DNA from: Hemileia vastatrix
Lineage: Eukaryota; Basidiomycota; Pucciniomycetes; Pucciniales; Zaghouaniaceae
DNA: 64,000 bases
Direction of reading: 5' to 3'
Assembly (NCBI GenBank): GCA_030280995.1
Contig: JASXTE010000021.1
Span: 558,001-622,000 of the forward strand
A model generated the notes under the pieces. It worked only from the letters and a program-made list of their open reading frames with translations. It was not told where the DNA came from and made no database searches. The position numbers and the translations under genes are program-made. Of this stretch, positions 47,455-57,660 are shown piece after piece. The first letter of the stretch is position 1; each line of letters starts with the position of its first letter.

Positions 47455-48145
47455 CCAAATTACTTACCATGGCAGAGGAGGAAACTTCCCCTGGGACTGG
47501 GTTTGGGATTGTGCTTGGGCCTTCTTTCTCCTGCCTTGTTGGTAGGGATGAGGAGGTGGATGGAAATTGGGTGTTCTGGATGGGCCAGGCTGATGATGAG
47601 GAGGGTGTTGCACATTCTGTTGGTAGTGACTCATTAGATAATCCCATTTCCATTGCTCTACTTCCATAGTATTTGGATTTTGGATGGTTGAGCTGGGTGG
47701 CTGTGAAGGTTGAGCCTGAAACTGAGGCTGATTGGGAGGCAACTGAGGAGGGGCCTGGGCCTGAATCTGGTTCCTGAGTTCTTGGACCTGATCCCACAAT
47801 GTGTCTACCTTTGCTTTGTACGTCATATTTTCTGTCTTCAACTCTTTTATATGACTGGATAGGTTGCTGATTTGTTGTGGCAGAGGAAGCTTTTTTATTT
47901 TGAAGCCTTTTGGAAGACCTTCTTGAGGCACTAGAGGCTTTACTTCCTTCTGTGGTACTGGGGGAAGGGGGTTTGGTTTGTTTGCATTTCCAGTCATTTC
48001 CACATCCTGCAGTATGTGAATTCTTTGTGTTAGCATAAGATTTTTTATGACCAACTTTAGAAGAACTTACAGTGTCAGCATCATAGTCAATTTCTATCTC
48101 ATCCACTTGCATGTTATCCATTTTTTCTGCCAAATTGTTGGACAT
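47426..48145 (-). CDS. A3 gag N-terminal frame (239 codons)
   Basis: Start ATG 48145 (MSNNLAEKMDNMQVDEIEID), the same as A2 (31623). A Ser/Pro/Thr-rich, probably disordered region with SSKRLQNKKASSATTNQQ near residue 75. In A2 this frame runs on into SNKNSSAGNIIEHGERTVK. Here one extra T in a T run near 47430 ends it at MFF-stop, so this copy needs a frame change to join the 1,185-codon frame. The low-complexity sequence may be a compromise with the overlapping frame 47464-48036. Confidence 0.8.
   Translation of the reverse strand: MSNNLAEKMDNMQVDEIEIDYDADTVSSSKVGHKKSYANTKNSHTAGCGNDWKCKQTKPPSPSTTEGSKASSASRRSSKRLQNKKASSATTNQQPIQSYKRVEDRKYDVQSKGRHIVGSGPRTQEPDSGPGPSSVASQSASVSGSTFTATQLNHPKSKYYGSRAMEMGLSNESLPTECATPSSSSAWPIQNTQFPSTSSSLPTRQEKEGPSTIPNPVPGEVSSSAMVSNLVDSHLGMFF
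47464..48036 (-). CDS. A3 overlapping ORF2: Pro/Gln-rich coiled-coil WKWD protein (190 aa)
   Basis: First ATG of the frame is 48036 (MLTQRIHILQDVEMTG), within the gag N-terminus and in another register. Contains FKIKKLPLPQQISNLSSHIK, coiled coil KVDTLWDQVQELRNQIQ, a Pro/Gln-rich stretch, MEVEQWKWDYLMSHYQQN, HPYQQGRRKKAQAQSQ and GKFPPLPW-stop. It is fully open in both A2 and A3, and B and D have the same motif order. Could be made by leaky scanning from the second AUG. Role unknown; RNA or nucleic-acid binding would fit the basic tail. Confidence 0.63.
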   Translation of the reverse strand: MLTQRIHILQDVEMTGNANKPNPLPPVPQKEVKPLVPQEGLPKGFKIKKLPLPQQISNLSSHIKELKTENMTYKAKVDTLWDQVQELRNQIQAQAPPQLPPNQPQFQAQPSQPPSSTIQNPNTMEVEQWKWDYLMSHYQQNVQHPPHHQPGPSRTPNFHPPPHPYQQGRRKKAQAQSQTQSQGKFPPLPW

Positions 48146-48841
48146 ACTAGTGGGAAGATTTATAATTTACTTTTTACTTTATAAAAAAAATAATAAAAGT
48201 TAGTCAATAATTGCTCCAAATAATAAAAAAAAATATTTAATTAATTAAATTATAGAAAAAATAATTTTCAATATAAAGTAATAATTAAAAAATTAATTTT
48301 TTTTTTTAAAAAAATGGATTGCAAGGTTAAATTGGGAATAACAAGTAAGTTAATTTAACCAATTAATTACCAATATTAAATATGGCAATATATTTGTGAC
48401 TAAGCACAATTTACTTTTAAGTCAACCAAAATTAACAATAATTAATAATAAAAAAAAATTAAATTAATAATTCAATTTGTATTAATAAAAAAATGTCAAT
48501 TCTTCTAGGACTAAGAGGATTTAACACTCTATAATGGTCAACTAGGAAAAAAAAATTTTAAAAATTGAACACTTACACTCAGTGAATCAGCAATTAAGCC
48601 ACAATCACTGTTATTGCAATAAAAATATAGTAATATGAGTGAGAGGCGCAAAGGTGAACTTACAATAGTGGCGAAAAATCACTTCAAAATAATATAAAAA
48701 TTAATATTATATAAACCTAAGATGTCGAACCCAAGTTCGAAACACAGTCGCGGCAAAAGTTTCGTTTTGCTAGGTGGTCCGTGCGTTTTGTCGTTCGTCG
48801 CCAGGCTTGATCGTCGTCGTCGTTTTGGAAAGGTCCCCAGT
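48146..48841 (-). other. A3 leader
   Basis: About 700 bp of AT-rich DNA between the 5' LTR and gag, with a GC-richer part next to the LTR (GACGACGACGATCAAGCC, minus strand). It corresponds to 31624-32304 of A2. No ORF of note. Confidence 0.75.
48827..48839 (-). other. A3 primer-binding site
   Basis: TGGGGACCTTTCC on the minus strand, two bases from the 5' LTR end (spacer AC). It begins TGG, as expected for pairing with the CCA end of a tRNA; the same 13 bases occur in B (13010-13022) and mutated forms in D and A2. Confidence 0.75.
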
Positions 48842-49979
48842 TGTCGGTCAGTCGTCTAGAAGAGGTAAGAAAAATAGGAGAAAAAGGAGGATAGAAGGAG
48901 GAGGACAAGGGAAAATAAAGAAATAAACCAAAAATATATATTTAATTTATTTGAGAGGGAAACAACAATGAGCAACTTTGAGAGGTGACAAAAACTTAGA
49001 TTTTATTAACAATAATATTATTAAATGTAAGGGTTCTGCGCGGCAACCAATTTTAATTACTATCAGACTTAAAGCAACCTTTGATTTGTTGTATAGAATT
49101 TTAATTAGATTTGTATTACTAATAAAAAAAATATAAACGTAATAAAATGGTTATTTTTAATTTGTTGAGTGTGTAATAAGTGATGAGGCTACAGGGGATT
49201 ATCCAAGGCCCTTTTATAGGCAATGGGTCCTCTGAAGCGCTACTATCTTTGTAAATACAATGATTAGAATGGAATAAAACAAATATATCAAAAGAGTAAA
49301 TGAAACATAACAATATAGAGAAAAACATGAAACAATTAATTAAAACCCCAATTAAGAATCCAATTTTCCCGTCATTAATTCCCAAATCAGTAAGTGAAAA
49401 TAGTGAATAACTAAACAAGATTGGAACATAAGAACTATGAGAAAAATAATTCCAAACAGATGGTACAGTCTGATTAAAGGACATTTTAAGTGAAACAAAA
49501 AATAATTTGACGCAACAAAACAAACAATTAATCTCAATTTAGTCCAAATTAATTTATTTGTTTTTTCTAACACAATTAAGGGTCAAAAGAAGCGTCATTA
49601 ATTATTGTTTAGTATCATATGAGAGGTATTATTTAATATATAAATTTAAGTAATTAATTTAAATATATTATAAATCAATTTTACACTTATAATTATAATA
49701 TATGTTTTTCAATTAATTAAATATAAATTTATAATTATTAAATACATAAAAATGCGCCATTATTTGTAGAATATATTATATTATGCTCAATTTAACTGTA
49801 TATAAAAATATATATAACAAATAAATTTAATGTAACACTTGTATATAATAAAATACTTATATAATTTCATTATGCAATAAAATATTAAGTTATATTCATT
49901 AAATACAATTCTTACCCACTCTTTAAGGTTTTATAATTTATATATCATTTACTGGACTCCTGGAATAGCCTGGCTGACA
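48842..49979 (-). repeat. 5' LTR of A3
   Basis: 1,138 bp, TGTCGGTCAGTCGTC to GGCTGACA. TATA box TATAAAAG on the minus strand (49211-49218) in the context GGCCCTTTTATAGGCAATGG. It would drive A3 transcription leftward. Confidence 0.95.
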
Positions 49980-49984
49980 AAAAC

Positions 49985-50226
49985 CATACCATTATAATGA
50001 TACTGCCCTATTTCCAAGAAGATCAGGAAGGCATAAACAGCAACCTGAAGAAATAGTTGAAAAGGCAGAAATTGAAAAGATACTTAAAAAGAGACACCTT
50101 ACTAAAGAAAAGAGATTTAAGTATCTATTAAGATTTAAAAATAAATCAAGTGAATATGACCAGTGGATTCCAGAAAATGAAATCTCTGATCTTAAAAATC
50201 TCTTGAAAAAATTTAAATCAAAATAA
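49985..50226 (+). CDS. D pol C-terminus: linker and chromodomain
   Basis: Continues D integrase after the A3 insertion (IIK-PYHYNDTALFPRRSGRHK). Chromodomain EIEKILKKRHLTKEKRFKYL, LRFKNKSSEYDQWIPENEI, ends LLKKFKSK at TAA 50224-50226. Open throughout. A 118-bp untranslated stretch with a T run and the purine tract GGGTGAGGGAG leads to the 3' LTR. Confidence 0.88.
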
Positions 50227-50344
50227 TACTGTTTATTCAGAATATAAATTATAGAAAATTTAAAAAATTATTTTTCTATTTCACTCCTTACTTTTAAATT
50301 AAAATGTCTTAACATTTTTTTATTGTTTTTTTTGGGTGAGGGAG

Positions 50345-51522
50345 TGTCAGCCTAGATATCCCTAGGACTGAGTATTTCTTATGCTAAAAATAAGATAACC
50401 TTAAGTACATTATGCTCTTATCTTAAAAATAAGTTTAAAACAATTATATATATGATTATAATACATATATATATAATTATTACAATATTATATAACTTAT
50501 AGTAGTTTAAATAGCTTATCCATAGCCTAAGAATACTTATTAAGGTGTTAATGTAGTCATAATATACTTATCTTAAGTGATATGAAGTAATTATTGACAT
50601 ACATAAGCTTATATGTATACATAAATCTCATATTCAGTGAAATATACAGTATATTATGTATATTTAGGTATATAAGTGGGTTTTAGCTCCTTAATAGCCT
50701 ATAAACTTTGTTTTTATGCTTATTTTAGGTCATATGGACGTATCAAATGGACTCACAACGCCTACAGAAGCATAAACGTCTATTTCAGGCGCATACACTC
50801 AGTCTGGACAACTTAATCTGCTTCCTTGGATGAACATTCACAGATTTACGGGTTGGGAGGTCATTGCTAGGTTAATATGGATGCTGGGGGATGATATTGG
50901 GGGCTTTGAAATTTCAATTTTTTCATTTATATGCTTTGGGTTTCATTAAATCTCTTTTTGATTGCTTATTTTACCTGTTTCTTTATTGTATCCGCTTTTA
51001 TCTGGATTTTTTACTTGTGGTATAGATCTGTGTTATCATTAATTGTGATGGAGGGTCCTTACTGGAGGTCTGGATGTTGAATCTACTTGAAGTGGAAGCC
51101 GTGAAGAGGTGATGGGCCCTCAAAGTGCTTTAATTTCTGGGGATAGAAGTGACATCATCTGTATTAAAGGTCTGTGCACTCCAGGGAATTTGGGTATAAG
51201 TAAGGAGGGATTTTGACGGTTATTTATCATCAATTACTTACTAAAATTCAATAAAACACTTCAATAAAATTATAAACATTTATAAATATATTATAAAGCC
51301 TTTTATAAGTTGATATTATCATTATATAATCTATAACTATATTCTATTTATCTATTTTCCACCACTAGCACGCATTTAAATCTAAGTAATGTGAGTTTTA
51401 TTTGAGTATAACTATTTTATTAGTCTTCCCCTGAGGTTTAATCACTAAATCATTTATTAATAAGTAGAAGGACCATAAATAAATACTTTTATATCATACT
51501 TATATACTAGACTATACTGACA
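50345..51522 (+). repeat. 3' LTR of element D
   Basis: 1,178 bp, TGTCAGCCTAGATATCCC to CTATACTGACA, then the duplicated TAAGG (51523-51527). Pairs with 13993-15151. Confidence 0.93.
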
Positions 51523-51527
51523 TAAGG

Positions 51528-52386
51528 GGTCATTTCCTCATTTTTTAGTTACAAAAGATAGCTGTTTAATTTTGTTTTTCATGTTTTACGGGCTAACCTT
51601 AAGTCTTAGGGTTAAGTACTTAGTACCATTACATAGGGCTAATTTAGCTCTAAATTTCATGTCTCAATGTTGTTATAGTGAAATTCCGTGTTTTAAAGGT
51701 TTTAGTAGTTGTAGCTAATTTTTCTAAGTAGATTAGGTGTTTTTATTGGTTTTCTGGCTTCAGGGAGGCCAGGCCGCTTCAGGCGGCACGCCCGCCTCTG
51801 TTTTAGAAGGTTGGGGAGCGCTTCTGGAGGGTTTTCATTCAATTTGGCTGGTACAGGCACCAAATTTGTTGGTGTGCATGGGCTCTTAGATAGTGGTCTG
51901 TGTGTACATAGTGAATAAGACAGTTTGGGGCAACTTTAATTATCATACAACCATCCAGAGGTGATATCCTTGTTCCTCACTCAGTTTTCACTGTTTTTGG
52001 CCACAATTGGCTGTGTTTGTTTCAAGGCTAGTTCTTCATTTAACTCAACTTTAGCAACAGGTTCTATGGTATAGTCTTGCAAGCTTTACCAAGTATTATT
52101 GCTGTCTCTGGTGTGGATTTGCAGCCCACATCAAGTATCTTTTCTTTCTCTGGTGTTGACATTGGTCTAAATTTCAATTCTTTGGTCTGGTAGTCTGTCT
52201 GGGGACTACTTTCTTGGCTCATCAAGCAGTCAGGTGTGTTGAAAAAGGGGTTTAGCAAACAGGAACCAACTTACTTTAGCAAGTAAATCTCACTCTATTT
52301 TTCTAAAGGGACAGGGTATTTTCTCTCTGTTTTTTCTCCAACTCCTTTGGTCAAGGCCTATAGCTAGTACTATAGGATTGTCTACA
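51528..52386 (+). repeat. 5' LTR of element C, second part
   Basis: Continues 13781-13992 after D (GGTCATTTCCTCATTTTTTAG) and ends ATTGTCTACA at 52386. It matches 63357-64000 and 33600-34469. It has a GC-rich stretch (GGCCAGGCCGCTTCAGGCGG near 51765-51790), partly self-complementary. Reassembled length about 1,071 bp. Confidence 0.9.
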
Positions 52387-52406
52387 TTTCTAGCGCCCAT
52401 TGTGGG
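52387..52406 (+). other. Primer-binding region of element C
   Basis: TTTCTAGCGCCCATTGTGGG directly after the LTR. With one G-to-A reversal it would read CTGGCGCCCA, a common LTR-element primer-site pattern. It is clearly different from the A/B/D primer site. Confidence 0.5.
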
Positions 52407-52477
52407 TAAGAACTTTCTAGTTCTTTGGAATCTCTGTTTTCTTTGGTTGGCTCTTTTTGGTGTTTTGGTCTGGAGGA

Positions 52478-53412
52478 ATGGCTTCTGGTTCCTCTATTCA
52501 TGTGGTAACTGTCAGTGGGGGAGATGGTCCTCCTGCTGTGATGGTCAAGGAGTGTGTTAGGATTAAAACTTGGGATGGTACCAAGTCTCATGGGGAGGAT
52601 GTCAAGTGGTTTCTGGAGAAGTATGAAACTGCTTCTGGAGTGGATGGTTCTTCTTACCTGGACATGGTGAAGCAGATTATCTTCTTCATTGGTGATAGGG
52701 CAGTGGAGAAGGAGATTGTGGCCATGTGTGGCTACAAGAAGAGGGATTGGAAGTTATTGTGTAGGGAGATGGTAGATAGAGAGGGTTTCAGGTTCACTAT
52801 GGTGGATCTGAACAACATTGTCAGTGAATGGCAATCTTATGGTGGTGTTGGTAACTTGCACAGTTACAGAAAGTTTCCGCAACAGTTTGATCCTGTGGTG
52901 GAATACTTGGTGGAAGTGGAGGAGCTGGCACATGAAAATGCTGCCAAGGATGTTTTTTGGTCTGCCCTGGCTAGAGATGTAAGGATGGATGTGTTGAAGG
53001 AGCTGTCAAGGAATGACTTGATGAAGACTCTTTCTAATGGGGATCAGAAGTTGCCTGCCTTTGACAAGGTTAAGGAGGCTGTTGAGGCCCATTTGAAGTT
53101 ATTGTCTGTGAAAAACTATCAGGAAGGGTGTTCCAAATATGTCAGCAAAGTCAGTGAGGCTTTGGCTGAAGAGGAAGTTAGGGAGAAGAAGGAGGAGAAG
53201 AATATGGTGCAGGTTCCCAAACAGGAGAGGGACCCAGTGGTGGAGTAGTTGGCTGATCTCACAAAGCAGCTGAATATTTTGTTCAGGAGGCTAAGAAGGT
53301 CAATAAGGCACCTTCTCAGCCTAGAGATTTTTATAGGAGGGCTGGTAGGAGTGATCCTTGGGTCTGCTCTTATTGCAGCAGGAGGGGGAACAGGTCCAAT
53401 TATTGTTGGGAA
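52478..53412 (+). pseudogene. C gag
   Basis: I prefer the ATG at 52478 (MASGSSIHVVTVSGG) to the upstream ATG at 52457. The protein is a fungal Gypsy Gag type: IKTWDGTKSHGEDVKWFLEK, GDRAVEKEIVAMCGYKKRDW, Lys/Glu-rich end. A TAG at 53246 (one change from CAG) and a one-base loss near 53286 separate it from the zinc-knuckle segment CSYCSRRGNRSNYC (53367-53408), where Asn stands in the place of the usual His. The C element codons are GC-richer than those of A, B and D. Confidence 0.8.
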
Positions 53413-54857
53413 TTGAACAGGGATGTGTCTGAAGGAAAGGTGGAATTCTATGGCAGGGTTTTCAAGTTCCCTGAAGGTTCATTTGTGAAGCCCAGTGAGG
53501 GGCAGGCTTCTGTTGACTTGGTCAGGAGAAGGGGTGGTCTCAATCAAAGGAGGTCAAGGTTTGAGGAGATTCCTGATCAGGGGAAGTCTTCTGGTAAGGA
53601 GAATGATGACATAAAGGGAAAGGGAAAGGAGGTCAATAAGGTCTCTTTTTCTACTTCCTTTGGTTGTTTGGAGTTGTATTCTTGTGGTGGACAGTCAAGT
53701 GGGGAATGCTTGGCTGGTGTTTATGATGTTGAAGCAGGGAAGGTGGGAAGGCCTAAGAGCAGCTCTCAGGCCCAACCAAAGCCAAATTCTTTGAAGGCGG
53801 ATCCTAAGCTGAGTGCAGCTAGGAAGAGTTACAGCAAAGAGGAGCTGTACAAGATGCAGAAGGGTATGGCTGACATGGGCCCCCCTAGTTTTGGTGCATT
53901 GGACATGAATGGTGAGCCAATGCCAATGGAGGTTGATTCTGACTCTGAGGAGGATGTCCCTTTGGCTTCATTTCCAAAGCCTGCCAGAGTTAGAGGTTCT
54001 GGGGAGGGATCTGGTTTGGTCCCTGTTAATGGTAAATCTGTTGGTGGTGCTGGTCCTCAAGAAGCTTCTAGGACCAAGGTAGTGAAGCAAAGAGCTCACT
54101 TTGAGAGGCCAGTAGTTTCTGGTCAAGTTAATGTTATGGACTCTGTCCTGGAAAGGATGAATCAGGGTCTAGTTTCCTTTTATTATGGGGAATTGTATGC
54201 TATCAGTCCGGGGTTGGCTGATAGACTGAAAAAGCTGTTGACCAGAAGAAGACTTTCTTCTGGGGAGGTGAAATACATCTGTAATTCTGCGGAAAAGTTT
54301 GGTGAGGGGTTGGAAACTCATTTTTCTGCTCCTCTGGGATATTTCAATGTCACTCTGAATGGCAGGGAGGCAAGGGCATTGGTGGATTCAGGTTCTCAGA
54401 TAAACCTCATTTCTTTGTTTGAGGCAACTCATTTGGGCCTCCCCATCAAAACTGGTATTGGTGGAATTTGAGAGGGATTTGTGGCCATGTCACTGAATTG
54501 GTTGGAACTTCTGAGTTTGTGAAGTTAGATGTTAGTGGAGCCTCAGGGAAGGTTCATTTTTATATTGCTAAGGGAACAGTTAAAGCTGTTTTGGGGGTGC
54601 CATTCTTAATGTATTTTCAGGCAAGAATTGGTTATCAATTTGGTTTGGGAATCAGTTTGGAGTTGACTGGTGAAGATGAAAGGAGACTTCACATGAGGTT
54701 ATCATCCCCTGGAGAGGATGGTTGGGAGACCAGGCCTGGTTTATCTTCAATGTGCCAGTGCATGGATTGTTGCACAAGAAGGAAAGAAGTGGTTGCCACC
54801 TCTGGCTTTCTGGATTGTGGCTCAGGCTCTATTGAGAGTCTGTCTTTTTTAGAGTAA
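53413..54857 (+). pseudogene. C linker and aspartic protease
   Basis: A 352-codon frame (to 54471) with a long hydrophilic linker (ELYKMQKGMADMGPPSFGAL, PMPMEVDSDSEEDVPL), then FNVTLNGREARALVDSGSQI (catalytic DSG). A one-base frame break at 54468-54471 passes it to 54468-54857: RGICGHVTELVGTSEFVKLD, GTVKAVLGVPFLMYF (the protease flap/second strand) and a Cys-rich piece CQCMDCCTRRKE. Protease is clear from DSG plus VLGVPFL. The Cys-rich end is unexplained. Confidence 0.8.
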
Positions 54858-55097
54858 TGAGGGCTGATCACCCTAGTGCTACAGCCTCTCCCCAAGATGA
54901 GGAAATCCCAGGTTGTAGTAGGTCAGCTCCCTTGGAGATATACCAAGTGCATTTTCAACTTTCTCTTTTTAATGTTTCTCTTCGCTGCAAGTATTTATCA
55001 AGTTTTTTATCAAGTCTCTGTTCTCTCTCAAGATTCTTAATTATTTTTAATTCAAGCTCAAGGAAGAAGATTGTTTATATATTTTTATTGAAAGATA

Positions 55098-55745
55098 TGC
55101 AGAAAAGTTTTGGTGGTGAGATTGGGGTATAAAAGTAAGTCCTCCCAATTGTGCACTGCTAGGGTTTCTTCTACACCTTTCAAAAACATTACCTGGGCCA
55201 CACATGTGAGCATTGGGGAAACCCCTGGTTATTTTGGTAGTTCAGAAAAAAACTCAATAGAAGAAGATAAAAATTTCAAGATAATTCAAGAAAATCAATA
55301 AAAAAATCTGAAGATAATGAAGAAAGAAGATTCAAAATATTTTTGTGAAGATCTTCAAGATCAATTTTTGGGCCTCCAGAATGAGGTTAAACTGCAGAAA
55401 ATTATGAAGAAAGAAGATCATCAAGATCAATTTTTGGGCCTCCAGAATGAGGTTAAACTGCAGAAAATTATGAAGAAAGAAGATCATCAAGATCAATTTT
55501 TTGGCCTCCAGCATGAGGATAAACTGCACAATTTTAAAAGAGTTGATTCTGATGATGAATCAAGAATTGAAGATTTGGAAGACGGAAGTGAGGATAAAGA
55601 TTTGGAATTGCGGAAAAGTTTTGGAGTGGTGAGATTGGGGTCTAAAAGTAAGTCTTTTCCAATTGTGCACCGCTAGGGTTTCTTCTACACCTTTCAAAAA
55701 CATTACCTTGGCCACACATGTGAGAAATGGGGAAACCCTTGGTTT
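55098..55745 (+). repeat. Coding duplication with internal 66-bp tandem repeats in C pol
   Basis: Two copies of a 130-140-bp block (55098-55240 and 55611-55745, sharing CACTGCTAGGG/CACCGCTAGGG, TTTCTTCTACACCTTTCAAA and GGCCACACATGTGAG) flank a spacer holding a 66-bp unit repeated two and a half times (55359-55424, 55425-55490, from 55491). The unit reads QDQFLGLQNEVKLQKIMKKE. It lies between protease and RT, where this element type has a variable linker. Confidence 0.85.
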
Positions 55746-56819
55746 TTGTTCCAGGTCTGGTGGTGAAGATTTCCTGAAGATCCCTCAAGTTGAAGGTGGA
55801 GCGGCAAAGTATAAGAAGGTAACGCAGAAGATTAGGCCTGTCAATGAGCCTATGCCTGTGGATTTGAATCCACCCTTGAAGAGACCTCATTTGTCAAGAG
55901 ATCCGTACTTTACTCCTTTGGTGAAGAATCCTCCAGAATTTGTAGAGACGGCTAGGGTGACTGTCAAAAGGTTGAAAGTTGTTAATTTTGGTCCTGATGG
56001 GTGGTTGTATGAAGAAGAAAAGAAGTTGTTGTTGCACGTTATTGTGCTAAGGGAAAAAGCTGTGGCTTTTGTTGAGAAGGAAAGGGGTGTGTTGTAGCAC
56101 TCTTATGGGGAACCTTACTTGATTTCTGTGGTTTGCCATGAACCTTGGCAAATCAAACCTATTCCGACTCCAGCTGCTATCAAAGAGGATTTTGTGGAGA
56201 TTGTTAGGGAAAGAGTCAGGACTGGGTTATATGAACAATCGACATACAGTTACTCAAGTCCAGTTTTCTGTGTAAAGAAGAATAATGGAAAATTGAGGGT
56301 TGTTCATGATCTAAGAGCCTTGAATAGAGTCACTATCAAGGATGCTATTCTGCCACCAAGTGCAGAGGATTTTGTTGAAGCTTTTGCTGGAAGGGTGTGT
56401 TATGGTTTGGGTGATATTATGGGGGGTTATGATGAGAGGGAACTTCATACGGATTCAAGGCCTCTCAAAACTTTTGAGACTCCTTTGGGAAGATTTCAGC
56501 TCACTAGGTTGCCTCAAGGAGCAACTAATTCTATGGCAGCATATCAAGCATAGATGGCTTGGATTTTGCAGGATGAGGTTCCTACTCATGCTGGAATTTT
56601 TTTTGATGATGGTGGAATTAAAGGACCATCCACTGATTATGGTAATGAGGTGCTAGTGGAGAAGCCTGGCATAAGGAGATTTGTTTGGGTATATGCAATA
56701 ACTCTAGAGAGAGTGTTGTTTAGGATTGAAGAGGCTGGTTTGACCATTTCAATGTCAAAGTTCTGTTGTTGTGTTCCTGCTTTGGAAATTCTGGATGTAA
56801 AGAAGGAAGGATTATGAAA
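55746..56819 (+). pseudogene. C reverse transcriptase
   Basis: The lead-in (KKVTQKIRPVNEPMPVDL, PPLKRPHLSRDPYFTPL) is followed after a TAG at 56096 by KPIPTPAAIKEDFVEIVRE, YSSPVFCVKKNNGKLRVVHD, LRALNRVTIKDAILPPSAED, FQLTRLPQGATNSMAAYQA; a TAG at 56551 precedes MAWILQDEVPTHAGIFFDDG and IKGPSTDYGNE. The DD pair of the active site is kept (FFDD), and the IKGP and PGIRRFVWVYA motifs mark the basidiomycete Gypsy lineage without chromodomain. It ends at TGA 56815. Confidence 0.86.
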
Positions 56820-56869
56820 AAGAAAAAGATTAATAAAATTCAGTCATGGCCAAGGCCTAAAAATACTAC

Positions 56870-57660
56870 TGAAGTCAGGGGATTTTTGTGTGTGTGTGTA
56901 TATCAGGATTTTTATTAAGGATTTTTATTTGTTGGCTTCACCTTTAAGGAAGTTGACCAGGAAAGATGCAGATTGGGAATGGACTGGAGAGTGTGAAGAG
57001 GCTTTTCAGAAGTTGAAAAAGGTTGTTGGGGAAGATATTGTTCTTCACAAGTTGGATTATGGTGTTGGTGCTGGAAAAATTTATCTGGAAGTGGACTCAA
57101 GCTATATTGCTGCTGGTGCTGTTTTGTCTCAGGAGGATAAAACTGGGAGGGTCAGGCCATTATGATATAATTCTGTGGTGTTTAATGAGGTGGAATCTAG
57201 GTATTATCAACCTAAGTTGGAATTGTGTGGTGTAGCAAAAATTTTAAAGAAGCTACAGACTGTTTTGTGGGAGCAGCATTTTGAGCTGCAGGTGGATGAA
57301 AAATCTTTGGTTCAGATGATCAATACACCTAGTCTTCCAAATGCTCCAATGACTAGGTGGGTGGCATTTATTCAACATTTTTCTTTTGACCTGGTACACA
57401 AACCAGACAAAACTTTTACAATGCCTGATGGATTATCAAGGAGGCCACCTACAGATGAAGATTCTGAGGCTGAAGAGTTTAATGAAGATGTTCCAGTGGT
57501 TAGGGCCAGCACAAAGGGTGCTGAAGATTTTTCTGACCTCCCCCAAGAGGCTAAACTGGCTGGATCTGATCTTGATTCTGGTGATTGGGATGTTTTTGTT
57601 GATGAAGATGGAGTTGTTGTTTGGGACAGCTCAAATTTGAAAAAAGGGTGTTTTTGTTAG
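56870..57660 (+). pseudogene. C RNase H
   Basis: Pieces 56890-57165 and 57175-57660 are joined by a stop (TGA 57163). IFIKDFYLLASPLRKLTRKD, WTGECEEAFQKLKKVVGED, then IYLEVDSSYIAAGAVLSQED (first Asp), NEVESRYYQPKLELCGV (Glu), FELQVDEKSLVQMINTP (Asp), TRWVAFIQHFSFDLVHKPDK, MPDGLSRRPP. All key acidic residues are present. A TG repeat (56889-56900) disrupts the junction with RT. Confidence 0.86.

Larger units (their letters stand above)
40809..49979 (-). mobile_element. Element A3: young, almost intact chromodomain Gypsy element
   Basis: LTRs 40809-41945 and 48842-49979 (1,137 and 1,138 bp) differ at only about 15 positions by eye. Perfect 5-bp duplication AAAAC at 40804-40808 and 49980-49984, interrupting D pol. 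Internal region: leader with intact primer-binding site, gag-pol with only three single-base frame breaks (near 47430, 43933 and 43634), no in-frame stops. The most recently active element in the window. Confidence 0.95.
13993..51522 (+). mobile_element. Element D: chromodomain Gypsy element inserted in LTR C
   Basis: LTRs at 13993-15151 and 50345-51522, target duplication TAAGG on both sides. Its own body is gag 15663-18722, pol 37454-40808 and pol end 49985-50226, about 10 kb once the insertions F, E and A3 are removed. Reading frames continue across each insertion point, which confirms the boundaries. Related to A and B. Confidence 0.92.

Noticed and set aside
47396..47470. Possible intron at the end of ORF2/gag N-terminus in A (GTAAGT...TTCTGCAG) and a similar pair in B (11760-11825)
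   Set aside because: Splicing at these sites leaves ORF2 at its TGG-TAA stop and puts the gag frame out of register, while A2 reads straight through without splicing. The sites may be coincidence.
48715..48745. GGTTCGAC/TTCGAAC stretch in the A leader, resembling a tRNA B box
   Set aside because: No matching A box or cloverleaf could be drawn around it.
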